Source: Kitasatospora fiedleri (GTDB lineage Bacteria > Actinomycetota > Actinomycetes > Streptomycetales > Streptomycetaceae). Taken from it: a stretch of 64,000 nt of DNA. Location of the stretch: positions 2,728,001-2,792,000 of the forward strand of contig NZ_OX419519.1 in the NCBI RefSeq assembly GCF_948472415.1, read 5' to 3'. Position 1 is the first letter of the stretch. Each line of letters begins with the position of its first letter. The notes beneath the pieces are model-generated. The model saw nothing but the letters and a program-made list of their open reading frames with translations, made no database searches and was not told the DNA's origin. Positions 34,466-45,408 of this stretch are shown in pieces. Made by a program: the position numbers and the translations under genes.

Positions 34466-35672
34466 CCCGCAGCAGCCCGGCCAGGCCGTCCCGGCGGGCC
34501 CTGCGCAGCGCGCGCTTGACGGCCCACCGGGCGCGGCGCAGCGGCGCGGGGACGAGGCGGCGCCAGCCGGCCGGTCCGGGGGCGCGGCCGAGTTCGAACA
34601 GGGCGTCGGGCAGGCCGAGGCGCTTGTCGCGGAACATCGGGTGGTCAGCGTAGAGCCGGGAGCCGCGGCGGACGGCGGGCGGCTCGCCGTGGTCCTGCTC
34701 CCAGGTGATCAGGTCGCACAGGGCGAGCAGTTCGCCGCGCCGGGCCAGGGCCAGCCGGAGCCGGGCGGGGACGGGCAGGGTGCGGAACACGGCGGGCGAG
34801 CAGTGCCGGTCGGTGAACCGGCCGATCTCCTGGACGATCCGGCGCTGTACGGCGGGCGGTTCGGCGAGGAACGGCGCCTGGAGCAGCTGCGGGACGTCCC
34901 AGCTGAAGTAGCGGGCCCGCACGGCGTCCCGGTCGGGCCCGGGCAGGGTGCTGCGGTCGAGCACCTCGTGGGCGGCGGTGAAGCCGCGCAGCCGGTCCAT
35001 CGGCCCGGCCCGGTGGGTGACGTTGGAGCGGTCCCGGCGCAGCACCAGGTGGTAGTAGTCGTAGTCGGCGAGGACGGAGACCTTGCGGGCGTGCAGCAGC
35101 GCGCCGAGGGTGAAGGGCTGGTCGGAGTGGATGACCAGGTCCTCGCGGCGGCGCAGCCCGTGGGCGGTGACGAGTTCGCGGCGGAACAGCTTGGTGTCGC
35201 CGAGCGCCCAGGCGAGCGCGGAGTCGGTGAAGCCGACCTGTTCGGCGGTGCGGTCGAAGATGCCCTGCGGGACGACCCGGCCGTGTTCGCCGACCTGCTT
35301 GGGGATCAGCACGTCGGACTGCCAGCGGTCGGCGGCCTCGACCATCCGCTCCAGCGCCTCGGGGCCGAGCCAGTCGTCGGCGCCGAGGTACAGCAGGTAG
35401 CGGCCGCGGGCGAGTTCGGTGCCGCGGTTGGTGGGTCTGGCGGGGCCGCCGGAGGCGGGCTGCCGGACGGTGCGGAACAGTCCGGGGTGGGCGGCCGCGT
35501 AGCGGGCGAGTTCCTCGGTGCTGCCGTCGCTGGAGCCGTCGTCGACGGCGACCACCTCCATCCGGTGCGGCTCGATGCTCTGGCCCACCAGCGAGTCCAG
35601 GCAGGCGGTCAGGTAGGGCATGGTGTCGTGGACGGCGATCACCACGCTGACGTCCGGTCCTTGCTCGGTCAC
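34455..35672 (-). CDS. Family 2 glycosyltransferase
   Basis: A 405-residue GT-A glycosyltransferase: VSVVIAVHDTMPYLTACLDSL at the N-terminus, VVAVDDGSSDGSTEEL, and YLLYLGADDWLGPEAL with the metal-binding acidic motif. The C-terminal 200 residues are helical and basic (LRRARWAVKRALRRARRDG) and resemble the lead domain of polymer-forming transferases acting at the membrane. GTG start. It is followed, with an 11-base overlap, by the nucleotide-sugar dehydrogenase, so the two probably act together on a glycan. Acceptor and donor sugars cannot be inferred. Confidence 0.87.
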   Translation of the reverse strand: MTEQGPDVSVVIAVHDTMPYLTACLDSLVGQSIEPHRMEVVAVDDGSSDGSTEELARYAAAHPGLFRTVRQPASGGPARPTNRGTELARGRYLLYLGADDWLGPEALERMVEAADRWQSDVLIPKQVGEHGRVVPQGIFDRTAEQVGFTDSALAWALGDTKLFRRELVTAHGLRRREDLVIHSDQPFTLGALLHARKVSVLADYDYYHLVLRRDRSNVTHRAGPMDRLRGFTAAHEVLDRSTLPGPDRDAVRARYFSWDVPQLLQAPFLAEPPAVQRRIVQEIGRFTDRHCSPAVFRTLPVPARLRLALARRGELLALCDLITWEQDHGEPPAVRRGSRLYADHPMFRDKRLGLPDALFELGRAPGPAGWRRLVPAPLRRARWAVKRALRRARRDGLAGLLRGAR

Positions 35673-35733
35673 GAGGTGTCAACTCCCGTACCGGCCGACT
35701 GGTCACCTTCGCCACCCGAACGGGTGAGGGGGG

Positions 35734-36702
35734 TCAGGCCACCGGCGCGGCGGCGCTCCCGGCGTAGATCCGGGCGATCACGTCCTCGATCGCGGGCTCC
35801 CGCAGCGACAGGTCGACCAGCGGGTAGCGCTCGGCGACGGCGGCGACGATCGGGGCGGCGCTCTGCCGGGCCGGGAAGGCCAGCCACTGGCGCGGGCCCT
35901 CGGCCTTGACCACCCGGACGCCGGGCAGCTCGATCGGCGGGTGCGCCCCGGCCAGGTCGACCACCAGGGTCCGTTCGCTGCCGCCGATCTCGTGCAGCCG
36001 CTCCAGCGGGCCGTCCAGGACGAGGCGGCCGTGGTCGATCACCATCACCCGGCCGCACAGCTGCTCGATGTCGGTCAGGTCGTGGGTGGTGAGCAGCACG
36101 GTGGTGCGCCGCTCCCGGTTGGTCTCGCGCAGGAACTCGCGGACCTTGGCCTTGCTGACCACGTCGAGCCCGATGGTGGGCTCGTCGAGGTAGAGCACGC
36201 CGGGGTCGTGCAGCAGGGCGGCGGCGAGGTCGCCGCGCATCCGCTGGCCGAGCGAGAGCTGCCGGACGGGGGTGTCCAGCAGGGCGGCCAGGTCGAGCAG
36301 TTCGACGCAGCGGTCGAGGTTGGCGCGGTACCTGGCGTCGGGGATGCGGTAGATCCGCCGGGCCAGTTCGTAGCTGTCGCGCAGCGGCAGGTCCCACCAC
36401 AGGGTGGTGCGCTGCCCGAACACCACGCCGATCCGGCGGGCGAGTTCGGAGCGGCGGGCGGCCGGGTCGACGCCGGCCACCCGCAGCCGTCCGCCGGTGG
36501 GCACCAGGATGCCGGTGAGCATCTTGACGGTGGTGGACTTCCCGGCGCCGTTCGGGCCGATGTAGCCGACGCACTCGCCCTCGGCGACGCTGAACGTCAG
36601 CCCGTCGACGGCCCGCACCTCGCGCCTGCCGCGGCGCCAGCGCCCTTCGCCGGTGCGGACGGTGAAGCTCCGCCGGACGTCCTCGACCTCGATCATCGCC
36701 AT
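35734..36702 (-). CDS. ABC-2 type exporter ATP-binding protein
   Basis: A 322-residue ATPase with Walker A GPNGAGKSTT, the Q-loop segment VVFGQRTTLWWDLPLRDS, the signature LSLGQRMR, Walker B VLYLDEPTIGLD and the H-loop LLTTHDLTDIEQL. The spelling FGQRTTLWWDLP is typical of ATPases that work with ABC2_membrane_6 or DUF990 permeases, such as the two encoded just upstream. C-terminal 80 residues form an extra domain. ATG 36702, 13 bases after the permease stop. Substrate unknown; the downstream glycan genes suggest a surface polymer or lipid. Confidence 0.9.
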   Translation of the reverse strand: MAMIEVEDVRRSFTVRTGEGRWRRGRREVRAVDGLTFSVAEGECVGYIGPNGAGKSTTVKMLTGILVPTGGRLRVAGVDPAARRSELARRIGVVFGQRTTLWWDLPLRDSYELARRIYRIPDARYRANLDRCVELLDLAALLDTPVRQLSLGQRMRGDLAAALLHDPGVLYLDEPTIGLDVVSKAKVREFLRETNRERRTTVLLTTHDLTDIEQLCGRVMVIDHGRLVLDGPLERLHEIGGSERTLVVDLAGAHPPIELPGVRVVKAEGPRQWLAFPARQSAAPIVAAVAERYPLVDLSLREPAIEDVIARIYAGSAAAPVA

Positions 36703-36715
36703 GGTTCCCCTTCCG

Positions 36716-37549
36716 TCAGCTTCCGGTGGAGCGGTAGGCGCGCAGCCCGGCCCGCCAGGCCAGGCCGGCCGCCAGCAGGCAGAGCGCGGCGGCCAGCGGC
36801 GCGGCGAACCGGAAGCCGACCGGCAGGCCGAGCGGGTCGGGCCGGCCCAGGACGTGCAGGGCGGGCAGCCAGTTGACGAAGGCCAGCGGGACGCCGAACA
36901 CGGTGCCCGCGACGACCTCCCGGGCGAACACGGTGGGCGGGTACTGGAGCAGGGTGGCCCCGCCGTACGTCACCGAGTTCTGCAGTTCGGCGGCCTCGCC
37001 CCACCAGAACTGCACGCAGGAGCAGCCGACGAACAGCGCGCAGAAGATCAGCGTGCCGCAGAGCAGCAGCGCGGGCACCATCAGCACCCGGTCCCAGGTC
37101 CAGTGCACGTCCAGCGCGGTGAGCGACCAGCCGAGCACGGCGAGGGCCTGGAGCAGCCGGCCCAGGCGGCGCAGCGAGAAGCGCTCGGCGGCGAGTTGGG
37201 CCAGCGCGGGGGCGGGCCGGATCAGCATGGTGTCCAGGCTGCCGGCCCGCACCCGCTCGCCCAGCCCGCTGACCGAGCCGACCAGGACGTTGGCCGCGCC
37301 GAGCGCGATCGAGGAGGTGGCGTACAGGAAGGCGGTCTCCGGCAGCGTCCACCCGGCCAGTTGCCGGGTGTGGCCGAACATCAGCAGCAGGACGGTGAAG
37401 TCCAGGAAGGTGATCAGGGTGTTGGCGACCAGGCTGAGCACGAACGAGGCCCGGTAGGCCATGGTGGAGCGGATCCACATCCCGGCGATCAGCCACCAGG
37501 AGCGCACCGCCCAGCCGGCCCGGGCCGCCGGGCCCTCCGGCTCAACCAC
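36716..37549 (-). CDS. ABC-2 type permease A
   Basis: A 277-residue membrane protein with six hydrophobic segments: IRSTMAYRASFVLSLVANTLI, FLDFTVLLLMFGHT, LYATSSIALGAANVLVGSV, VLMVPALLLCGTLIFCALFVG, a gap, and FRFAAPLAAALCLLAAGLAW. The loop SLDTMLIRPAPAL is typical of the ABC2_membrane_6 family. It pairs with permease B. GTG start, overlapping the permease B stop by eight bases. Confidence 0.85.
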   Translation of the reverse strand: MVEPEGPAARAGWAVRSWWLIAGMWIRSTMAYRASFVLSLVANTLITFLDFTVLLLMFGHTRQLAGWTLPETAFLYATSSIALGAANVLVGSVSGLGERVRAGSLDTMLIRPAPALAQLAAERFSLRRLGRLLQALAVLGWSLTALDVHWTWDRVLMVPALLLCGTLIFCALFVGCSCVQFWWGEAAELQNSVTYGGATLLQYPPTVFAREVVAGTVFGVPLAFVNWLPALHVLGRPDPLGLPVGFRFAAPLAAALCLLAAGLAWRAGLRAYRSTGS

Positions 37550-38348
37550 CCTGCACCACCACCCGGCGCACCGCCAGCGCCTGCCCGGCCCGGCCGAGGG
37601 CCAGCAGCGCGGCGGCCCAGGCCAGTTGGAACCCGTACAGGCTCAGCAGGCCGGTGCCGGTGCGCCGCCGCAGCAGCACGTCGGCGGGCAGCTGCACCAT
37701 CGCCGAGAACGGCAGCACCCGGGCCAACTCGCCGAGCAGGCCCGGGAAGAGGGCCAGCGGGAGCAGCATCCCGGAGAAGAACATCGACACCACGGTCATC
37801 GCGGCCCGCACCCCCTCGGACTCGTGCAGCCAGAACCCGGTCAGCGAGGCCAGGAAGCGCAGCCCGAAGCTGACCAGCACCGCCAGCGCCACCGCCAGCA
37901 GGAACTCGGCCCACACCAGCGGGCTGCGCGGCAGCGCCAGGTCGAACAGCGCGGCGCCCACCAGCACCGGCAGCGCGCCCCTGGTGACCAGGTGGAACGC
38001 GGCCCGCCCCAGGTCGGTGGCCAGCCACCAGCCCTGGAAGTCCACCGGCCGGTAGAGGTCGACCGCGATGTCGCCGCTGCGGAAGCGCGCCTGGAGGTCG
38101 TCCTGGAAGCCGCCGCCCCAGACCGCGACCGTCGCCAGCAGGGCCTGGCTGATCCAGATGTAGGTGACCGCCTGCGCGGCGTCGTAGCCGCCCAGCCCGG
38201 GCCGGGCCCGCCAGAGCGCGAGCATGGTGTACGCCAGGATGATCCCGAACACGCTGTTGGTGACCGTCCCGGCGACCGTGGCCGCCCGGTACGTGGAGTA
38301 GCGCCGGAACGCGCCCCGGGCCACCGACCAGTAGAGCGCGCCGACCAC
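37542..38348 (-). CDS. ABC-2 type permease B
   Basis: A 268-residue membrane protein of the same exporter. YRAATVAGTVTNSVFGIILAYTM is the first helix pair, then AQAVTYIWISQALLATVAVWG, SGDIAVDLYRPVDFQ (a conserved cytoplasmic loop in this family), and a C-terminal half with AAMTVVSMFFSGMLLPLALF. It is the first gene of a five-gene minus-strand run (permease B, permease A, ATPase, glycosyltransferase, dehydrogenase). GTG start with GAGGGGG a few bases upstream. Confidence 0.85.
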   Translation of the reverse strand: MVGALYWSVARGAFRRYSTYRAATVAGTVTNSVFGIILAYTMLALWRARPGLGGYDAAQAVTYIWISQALLATVAVWGGGFQDDLQARFRSGDIAVDLYRPVDFQGWWLATDLGRAAFHLVTRGALPVLVGAALFDLALPRSPLVWAEFLLAVALAVLVSFGLRFLASLTGFWLHESEGVRAAMTVVSMFFSGMLLPLALFPGLLGELARVLPFSAMVQLPADVLLRRRTGTGLLSLYGFQLAWAAALLALGRAGQALAVRRVVVQGG

Positions 38349-38457
38349 GTTGCCCCCTCGCCGACGATCCCGGTACCCGGACGGCCCACCAAGCTACGCC
38401 CGGCACCGCCCGTCCCGCACCCCGTTTGTTCCGGGTCCGGCCCTGTCGGCGCGGCTG

Positions 38458-38862
38458 CTACAGGTACAGCCCGGTCGAGCCCTCCAGGTCGCCGAACCGC
38501 CCGGCCGCCACCGCGTGCAGGTCGCGCTCGCGCAGCAGCACGTACGTCGCCCCGCGGACCTCGACCTCCAGCTTGTCCTCCGGGTCGTACAGCACCCGGT
38601 CGCCGGGCTCGACGGACCGGACGCTCTGGCCGACGGCCACCGCCTCGGCCCACGCGCAGCGCCGCGACAGTTCGGCGGTCGCCGGGATCAGGATGCCGCC
38701 GGTGGAGCGGCGCTCGCCCTCGCCGGTCTCGGTCCGCACCAGCACCCGGTCGTGCAGCATCCGGATCGGCAGCTTCTCGCCGAGCCGGTCGTGCCGCCCG
38801 TGCCGGTCGTGCGGTTCGTCCCGGTCGGCCGCGGCCGTGTTCTGCGTGTCGTTCTCGCTCAC
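38458..38862 (-). CDS. GroES-like (Cpn10 family) protein with extended N-terminus
   Basis: A 134-residue protein. After a 33-residue polar lead rich in Asp, His and Arg (RDEPHDRHGRHDRLGE) comes a Cpn10 fold: IRMLHDRVLVRTETGEGER, STGGILIPATAE (the mobile loop position), VGQSVRSVEPGDRVLYDPED and YVLLRERDLHAV. It differs from a housekeeping GroES, which is about 100 residues and sits before groEL; no groEL lies here. It may be a specialised co-chaperonin or a free-standing relative. ATG start. Confidence 0.75.
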   Translation of the reverse strand: MSENDTQNTAAADRDEPHDRHGRHDRLGEKLPIRMLHDRVLVRTETGEGERRSTGGILIPATAELSRRCAWAEAVAVGQSVRSVEPGDRVLYDPEDKLEVEVRGATYVLLRERDLHAVAAGRFGDLEGSTGLYL

Positions 38863-38891
38863 GCCCCGACCGTACCGGACCGCGGAAACGG

Positions 38892-38921
38892 CGGGGCCCC
38901 GGGCACCGGCCCGGGGCCCCG
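38892..38921. terminator. Hairpin between GroES-like and DUF3618 genes
   Basis: A perfect 12-bp stem CGGGGCCCCGGG/CCCGGGGCCCCG around CACCGG. Probable terminator for the DUF3618 gene. Confidence 0.6.
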
Positions 38922-38934
38922 CGGCGGGCTGCGG

Positions 38935-39309
38935 TCAGCCCTTGCGCCGCCGCCGCGCCGAGGCGATCAGCAGCACCACGCCGACGCCGACCAGCGCGGC
39001 CGGCACCACCCGCTCCGTCCGCAGCCGCCCGTCCTCGTCGACGAACTTCGACTTCACCTGCTCGACGGCGCCGCTCGCGGCCACGTACGCCTGCCCGGCC
39101 TTCTGCTCGACCGAGGCCCGGACCTTGGCCTTGGCCTGCGCGGCGACGGTGGCCGGGTGGACGCGCATGGCGAGTTCGTCGAGGGTCACGGCGAGCCGGT
39201 CCCTCGTCCCGGCGATGTCCGCCTCGATCTGGGCCGTCGTACGCGGTGCCGACGTGTCCTTGCCGCTCGCTGCCACTGGGGCCACCCCATCTCTGTTACC
39301 GCTAGGCAC
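38935..39309 (-). CDS. DUF3618 family protein
   Basis: A 124-residue protein: a polar lead, then RTTAQIEADIAGTRDRLAVTLDELAMRVHP, which is the DUF3618 signature, a helical segment, and one C-terminal membrane helix (VVPAALVGVGVVLLIASARR) with a basic tail. DUF3618 proteins are small, tail-anchored and uncharacterised. The GTG at 39309 has GGAG five bases upstream; internal GTG codons near 39282 and 39276 are possible. Divergent from bcp. Confidence 0.8.
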   Translation of the reverse strand: MPSGNRDGVAPVAASGKDTSAPRTTAQIEADIAGTRDRLAVTLDELAMRVHPATVAAQAKAKVRASVEQKAGQAYVAASGAVEQVKSKFVDEDGRLRTERVVPAALVGVGVVLLIASARRRRKG

Positions 39310-39427
39310 TTCTTCTCCGTCGACAGTCTGTCAGCTCACCGCCGCACGCGCGCAGCGCCACCCACCAACGGGAGTAGGTTGATCCCGCAGCACGACCACC
39401 CGTCCACTCCCGAGGAGAGCCCCGACC

Positions 39428-39901
39428 GTGAGCGAGCGCCTGCAGCCCGGCGACACCGCCCCCGCCTTCACCCTGCCCGACGCCGACGGGAAGGAGGTGT
39501 CGCTGGCCGACCACCTGGGCCGGAAGGTGATCGTCTACTTCTACCCCGCCGCTCTTACCCCGGGCTGCACCAAGCAGGCCTGCGACTTCACCGACAACCT
39601 GGAGGTGTTCGCGGGCGCCGGCTACGACGTGATCGGCGTCTCGCCGGACAAGCCGGAGAAGCTCGGGAAGTTCCGCGAGACCGAGCAGCTGAAGGTGACC
39701 CTGCTGTCCGACCCGGAGCACCGGGTGCTGGAGGCGTACGGCGCGTACGGCGAGAAGGTGAACTACGGCCGCACCTACCAGGGCGTGATCCGCTCCACGG
39801 TCGTGGTGGACGAGGAGGGCAGGGTGGAGCGGGCGCTGTACAACGTCCGGGCCACCGGCCACGTCGCCAAGCTGCTCAAGGACCTGAAGGTCGGCCGGTG
39901 A
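39428..39901 (+). CDS. bcp: Peroxiredoxin, Bcp/PrxQ type
   Basis: A 157-residue thiol peroxidase. The peroxidatic Cys (C47) and resolving Cys (C52) lie in TPGCTKQACDF, the standard PrxQ spacing with four residues between them, followed by FAGAGYDVIGVSPDKPEKL. It reduces hydroperoxides using thioredoxin. GTG start with GAGGAG upstream (CCCGAGGAGAGCC). Monocistronic, divergent from the DUF3618 gene. Confidence 0.93.
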   Translation: MSERLQPGDTAPAFTLPDADGKEVSLADHLGRKVIVYFYPAALTPGCTKQACDFTDNLEVFAGAGYDVIGVSPDKPEKLGKFRETEQLKVTLLSDPEHRVLEAYGAYGEKVNYGRTYQGVIRSTVVVDEEGRVERALYNVRATGHVAKLLKDLKVGR

Positions 39902-39917
39902 GCTCCTGAACGGCGCA

Positions 39918-39958
39918 GCGGTGGCGGCCGACCCCCCGACCGGGTCGACCGCCACCGC
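39918..39958. terminator. Terminator hairpin after bcp
   Basis: GCGGTGGCGG (39918-39927) pairs with CCGCCACCGC (39949-39958) between the convergent bcp and chitinase genes. Confidence 0.6.
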
Positions 39959-39981
39959 CGTTCATGGGCCCGGGGCCGGGC

Positions 39982-42486
39982 TCAGCAGGCCCCGAGGTCC
40001 GTCCAGACGCCCCAGGCGCCGCTCAGCGAGGGGTCCTCGTTCGTGGTCCACCACTTGTTCTGGTAGTAGTGGCCCTTCCACGACACCTTGGTGACGGTGG
40101 CGTAGACGGCGCCCGCGCTCCAGCTCGGCGCGCCCGCGCAGGTCCCGGTGCTGGCCGACGCGGAGGCGCTGGCCGACGGCGAGGCCGACTTCGAGGGCGA
40201 GGCGGAGGCGCTGGCCGACGGGGACGCCGACTGCGAGGGCGAGGCGCTGGCCGACGCGGACGGCGAGGCCGACTTCGAGGGCGACGCGGACGCGGAGGTC
40301 GACGGGGACGGCGAGGCGGTGCCCGCGGTGGTGCCGCGGGTGAAGTCGCCGGTGATGCCGTACAGCGTGCCGCCGACGTTCACGGTCCAGTTGGCGGGGG
40401 TGGAGACCGGCAGGTAGTAGACGAAGGCGACGTCCACCGAGGCGCCGGGCGCCAGGGTCTGCCAGGTCGGCAGCTTCAGCGAGACCCGGTTGTAGGTGCC
40501 CTTCAGACCGCCGACGTTGCTGCCGGTGTGGTCGGCCCGGATCACCTTGGAGCCGAAGCCGGACTGGTCGGCGGCGTTGGCGGGTGCGGAGACCGAGTAG
40601 TCGAACTGGAACTCGGTGCCGCCCGGCAGGGTGGTGGTCGAGTTGTTGACGATGTGGATCTTCGGGTTGATCGGGTAGTTGTTGTCGCCCAGCGCGAAGT
40701 CGGTGAAGGACACGTCGATCGGCAGGGTCTGCTGCGGCAGCGCGATGGTGGAGCGGGTCGCGCCGTACGCCGAGGCCGACTTGAACTTGTCGTACAGCAG
40801 CGAGGTCAGCGTGGAGCCCTGGACGTACTCGCCCTTGCCGCCGTTGGCGGTGGCGTCCCACTTGTAGTCGCCGGCCAGCTCCCAGATCATCGCGCCGCCG
40901 ACGCCCTGGTTGACCACGTAGTCGGCCTTGGCGCCGATCGACTGGTCGTCCTCGGTGGAGAGGAAGACCTTCTTGTCGGCGTTCCACAGCCACGGGGCGA
41001 CCAGCGACGAGCTGTAGTTGCGGGCGTAGGTGCCCTTGAGCGAGGTGTCGCTCACGCCGTACTTGGCGAGGTAGTCCGGCAGGACGCCGGCCTCCAGGTT
41101 CTTGGCGTGCCACATCGGGTTGGAGCCGGCGGGCGACTCCTTGCCGTTGTCGTCCAGGTCGTGCCAGATGTTGTCGATGCCGACCGCGCCGTCACCGCAG
41201 GTGGTCAGGCCGGAGCCGGCCGGGCAGGTGGTGGTGGAGGAGGTGCCCCACAGGCCGTTGGTGCCGCCCTGCACGTTCTGGAAGCCGCGGGTGTAGTACG
41301 GCACGCCGAGGTTGATCCGGCCGGCCGGCATCGCGCCGCGGAAGTAGTGCACGGCCCAGTCGGTGTTCAGGTAGCCGATGCCGCCGTACTGCGAGGTGCC
41401 GTACACGTTGGCGGCCGCCAGCTCGGCGTCCTTGCCGTCGTCGTACAGCGCGGCGTTCGGGCCGACGTACTTGTTCCAGGCGCCGTGCAGGTCGTACGAC
41501 ATGATGTTGACGTAGTCCAGGTACTGGGTGACCTGGAAGGTCTCCATGCCGCGCAGCAGGTAGCCCGAGGACGGGGCGGCGACCGACAGCAGGTAGTACT
41601 TGCCGTCGGCGGCGGAGGCCCGGTCGAGCTTCTCGCGCATGGTCTTCAGCAGCGCCGCGTAGCCCTTCATCAGGGAGGCGCGCTTGGCGTTGGAGAGCGA
41701 GTAGTCGAGCGGGTTGCCCGCGTCCTTCATCGAGGTCGGGTACTCGTAGTCGAGGTCGACGCCGTTGAAGCCGTACTTCTTGATGAAGCCGACGGCCGAG
41801 TCCGCGAAGGTGTTGATGCCGGCCTGGTTGACCGACCCGTCCGCGTTGGTGGTCATCGAGTAGAAGCCGCCGGAGTTGACCCGCTGGCCCGAGTCGTCGA
41901 AGTAGCCGCCGGTCTCGGCCCAACCGCCCACCGAGATCATGGTCTTGACGTTCGGGTACTGCTTCTTGAACTTGCTGAGCAGGTTGAAGTGGCCCTTGTA
42001 CGCGTACGCCGGGTCCATCTCCGCGCCCGCCACGCCGGGGAAGGTGATCCCGGTGGAGGCGTTGTTCGCGTTGTCCGTGCCGACCGACAGCGTGTTGTCG
42101 GACGCCACGTGCGCGAACGCGTAGTTGAGGTGGGTGACCTTGTCCCAGGGGATGTTGTTCACCAGGTAGGCGGGCGTGCCGTCCTTGCCGGTGCGCCAGC
42201 TGGTGAAGTAGCCGATGACGCGGCGCTGGTGGTCGGCGCCCATCTGCTCGCGCCCGCCGGTGTCGTAGACGTTGCAGTAGGGGACGTCGACCCCGGGCGT
42301 GGTGTACATGCCGTCGGGACGACACGCCTGGTTGTCGACGGCGGCGGCGGACGGGGCCACGCCGAGCGTGCTCATCAGCAGGCCCGCCAGGCCGGCGGCC
42401 GCGGTGGTGGCGAAGGCCGTCCTGCGGCCCTTGGAGTGGCGGCCGGCAGCGGTGGGACGCTGCTCCACCTTGTTTCGGATCAACAC
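39982..42486 (-). CDS. Secreted GH18 chitinase with C-terminal chitin-binding domain
   Basis: An 834-residue secreted chitinase. A signal peptide ([19 protein letters not shown]) precedes a GH18 barrel (about 60-540) with [12 protein letters not shown], the catalytic acid in [10 protein letters not shown] (E248), and [19 protein letters not shown] beta-sandwich domain (about 555-690; [20 protein letters not shown]) follows, then a Ser/Pro/Ala linker of [14 protein letters not shown] repeats, and a CBM5/12 chitin-binding domain ([31 protein letters not shown]). It cleaves chitin to soluble oligomers outside the cell. The GTG at 42486 has AGGAGG five bases upstream (a TTG follows directly). Its promoter carries the paired TGGTNCAGACCT repeats. 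Confidence 0.93.
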   Translation of the reverse strand: MLIRNKVEQRPTAAGRHSKGRRTAFATTAAAGLAGLLMSTLGVAPSAAAVDNQACRPDGMYTTPGVDVPYCNVYDTGGREQMGADHQRRVIGYFTSWRTGKDGTPAYLVNNIPWDKVTHLNYAFAHVASDNTLSVGTDNANNASTGITFPGVAGAEMDPAYAYKGHFNLLSKFKKQYPNVKTMISVGGWAETGGYFDDSGQRVNSGGFYSMTTNADGSVNQAGINTFADSAVGFIKKYGFNGVDLDYEYPTSMKDAGNPLDYSLSNAKRASLMKGYAALLKTMREKLDRASAADGKYYLLSVAAPSSGYLLRGMETFQVTQYLDYVNIMSYDLHGAWNKYVGPNAALYDDGKDAELAAANVYGTSQYGGIGYLNTDWAVHYFRGAMPAGRINLGVPYYTRGFQNVQGGTNGLWGTSSTTTCPAGSGLTTCGDGAVGIDNIWHDLDDNGKESPAGSNPMWHAKNLEAGVLPDYLAKYGVSDTSLKGTYARNYSSSLVAPWLWNADKKVFLSTEDDQSIGAKADYVVNQGVGGAMIWELAGDYKWDATANGGKGEYVQGSTLTSLLYDKFKSASAYGATRSTIALPQQTLPIDVSFTDFALGDNNYPINPKIHIVNNSTTTLPGGTEFQFDYSVSAPANAADQSGFGSKVIRADHTGSNVGGLKGTYNRVSLKLPTWQTLAPGASVDVAFVYYLPVSTPANWTVNVGGTLYGITGDFTRGTTAGTASPSPSTSASASPSKSASPSASASASPSQSASPSASASASPSKSASPSASASASASTGTCAGAPSWSAGAVYATVTKVSWKGHYYQNKWWTTNEDPSLSGAWGVWTDLGAC
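40150..40312 (-). repeat. Repetitive DNA encoding the chitinase linker
   Basis: Recurring GAGGCGCTGGCCGACGG and GAGGCCGACTTCGAGGGCG units (plus strand) encode the Ser-Ala-Ser-Pro linker. Such repeats are prone to length change and to assembly collapse. Confidence 0.75.
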
Positions 42487-42558
42487 TCGGTCCTCCTGGA
42501 GAGAGTGTCGTGCGCGCGGCCGAGGGAAGCCGCACACCTGTGGGGGAAGTTCCGCCGA

Positions 42559-42600
42559 ACCTAAAAGGTCTGGACCATCCCCGTCAACAGGTCTGTACCA
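42559..42600 (-). promoter_or_regulatory. Chitinase promoter with two 12-bp regulatory repeats
   Basis: On the minus strand TGGTACAGACCT (42600-42589) and TGGTCCAGACCT (42577-42566) form the classic Streptomyces chitinase direct repeat. Between them lies TTGACG (42587-42582), followed after a 17-base spacer by TTAGGT (42564-42559). One repeat abuts the -35 and the other fills the -35/-10 spacer, so a bound repressor would block RNA polymerase. Such repeats are bound by DasR-type and other chitin regulators in S. coelicolor and relatives. Confidence 0.85.
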
Positions 42601-42665
42601 ACTTGATATGAAGGGCCGGACCGTCCGCGCTCGGACGATCCGGCCCTCACCAGGGGGAACTGACG

Positions 42666-45002
<2,337 letters not shown>

Positions 45003-45118
45003 GGGTCGCTCCAATGCTCGCGCCCGGCGTGGGGGGCCGGACGCCGTGGGGGAGGAAGACGTGCCTGGGCCCGGCCGTTGCGCACCGCCCGGGACCCGGA
45101 TTTCCGCGGATCGGCGCG

Positions 45119-45161
45119 AACGTACGTGGTCTGGACCACAAGGGTCAATAGGTCTGTACCA
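45119..45161 (-). promoter_or_regulatory. Second chitinase promoter with two 12-bp regulatory repeats
   Basis: On the minus strand TGGTACAGACCT (45161-45150) and TGGTCCAGACCA (45138-45127), with TTGACC (45148-45143) between them and a weaker -10 (TACGTT near 45119-45124). Repeat spacing (start to start, 23 bases) equals that at the other chitinase promoter, so both genes are very likely under the same control. Confidence 0.83.
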
Positions 45162-45255
45162 ATTCTTGAACAAGTCCGGACACCCCGCACCGCCGTCCGA
45201 AAGGGTGGTGCACGCCCGTGCAACGGGCCAGTAGCATGGCGGACATCAGGTATCG

Positions 45256-45339
45256 GCGGTCTTGGCGGAATTGGCAGACGCCCGGGTTTTAGGTGCCCGT
45301 GAGAGCAATCTCGTGAGGGTTCGAGTCCCTCAGGCCGCA
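45256..45339 (+). tRNA. tRNA-Leu (anticodon TAG)
   Basis: An 84-base class II tRNA with a long variable arm. Acceptor stem GCGGTCT/AGGCCGC (45256-45262 with 45332-45338), anticodon stem CGGGT/GCCCG (45283-45287 with 45295-45299), loop TTTAGGT with anticodon TAG at 45290-45292, variable stem TGAGAG/CTCGT, and T arm GAGGG-TTCGAGT-CCCTC. CC follows the discriminator A; CCA is not encoded in full. It reads CUA (and probably CUG/CUU by wobble). It is not bldA, whose anticodon is TAA. Confidence 0.95.
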
Positions 45340-45358
45340 CCGGCGTTGAGCACGCCGA

Positions 45359-45390
45359 GAGGCCCGCCCCGGAGAGCCGGGGCGGGCCTC
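45359..45390. terminator. Terminator hairpin after tRNA-Leu
   Basis: A perfect 14-bp stem GAGGCCCGCCCCGG/CCGGGGCGGGCCTC with loop AGAG followed by TT. It can also serve rdgB on the other strand. Confidence 0.8.
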
Positions 45391-45408
45391 TTCGCGCGTC
45401 CGCCGTCC

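Noticed and set aside
45256..45339. tRNA-Leu as bldA
   Set aside because: The stem pairing CGGGT/GCCCG puts TAG, not TAA, in the anticodon position.
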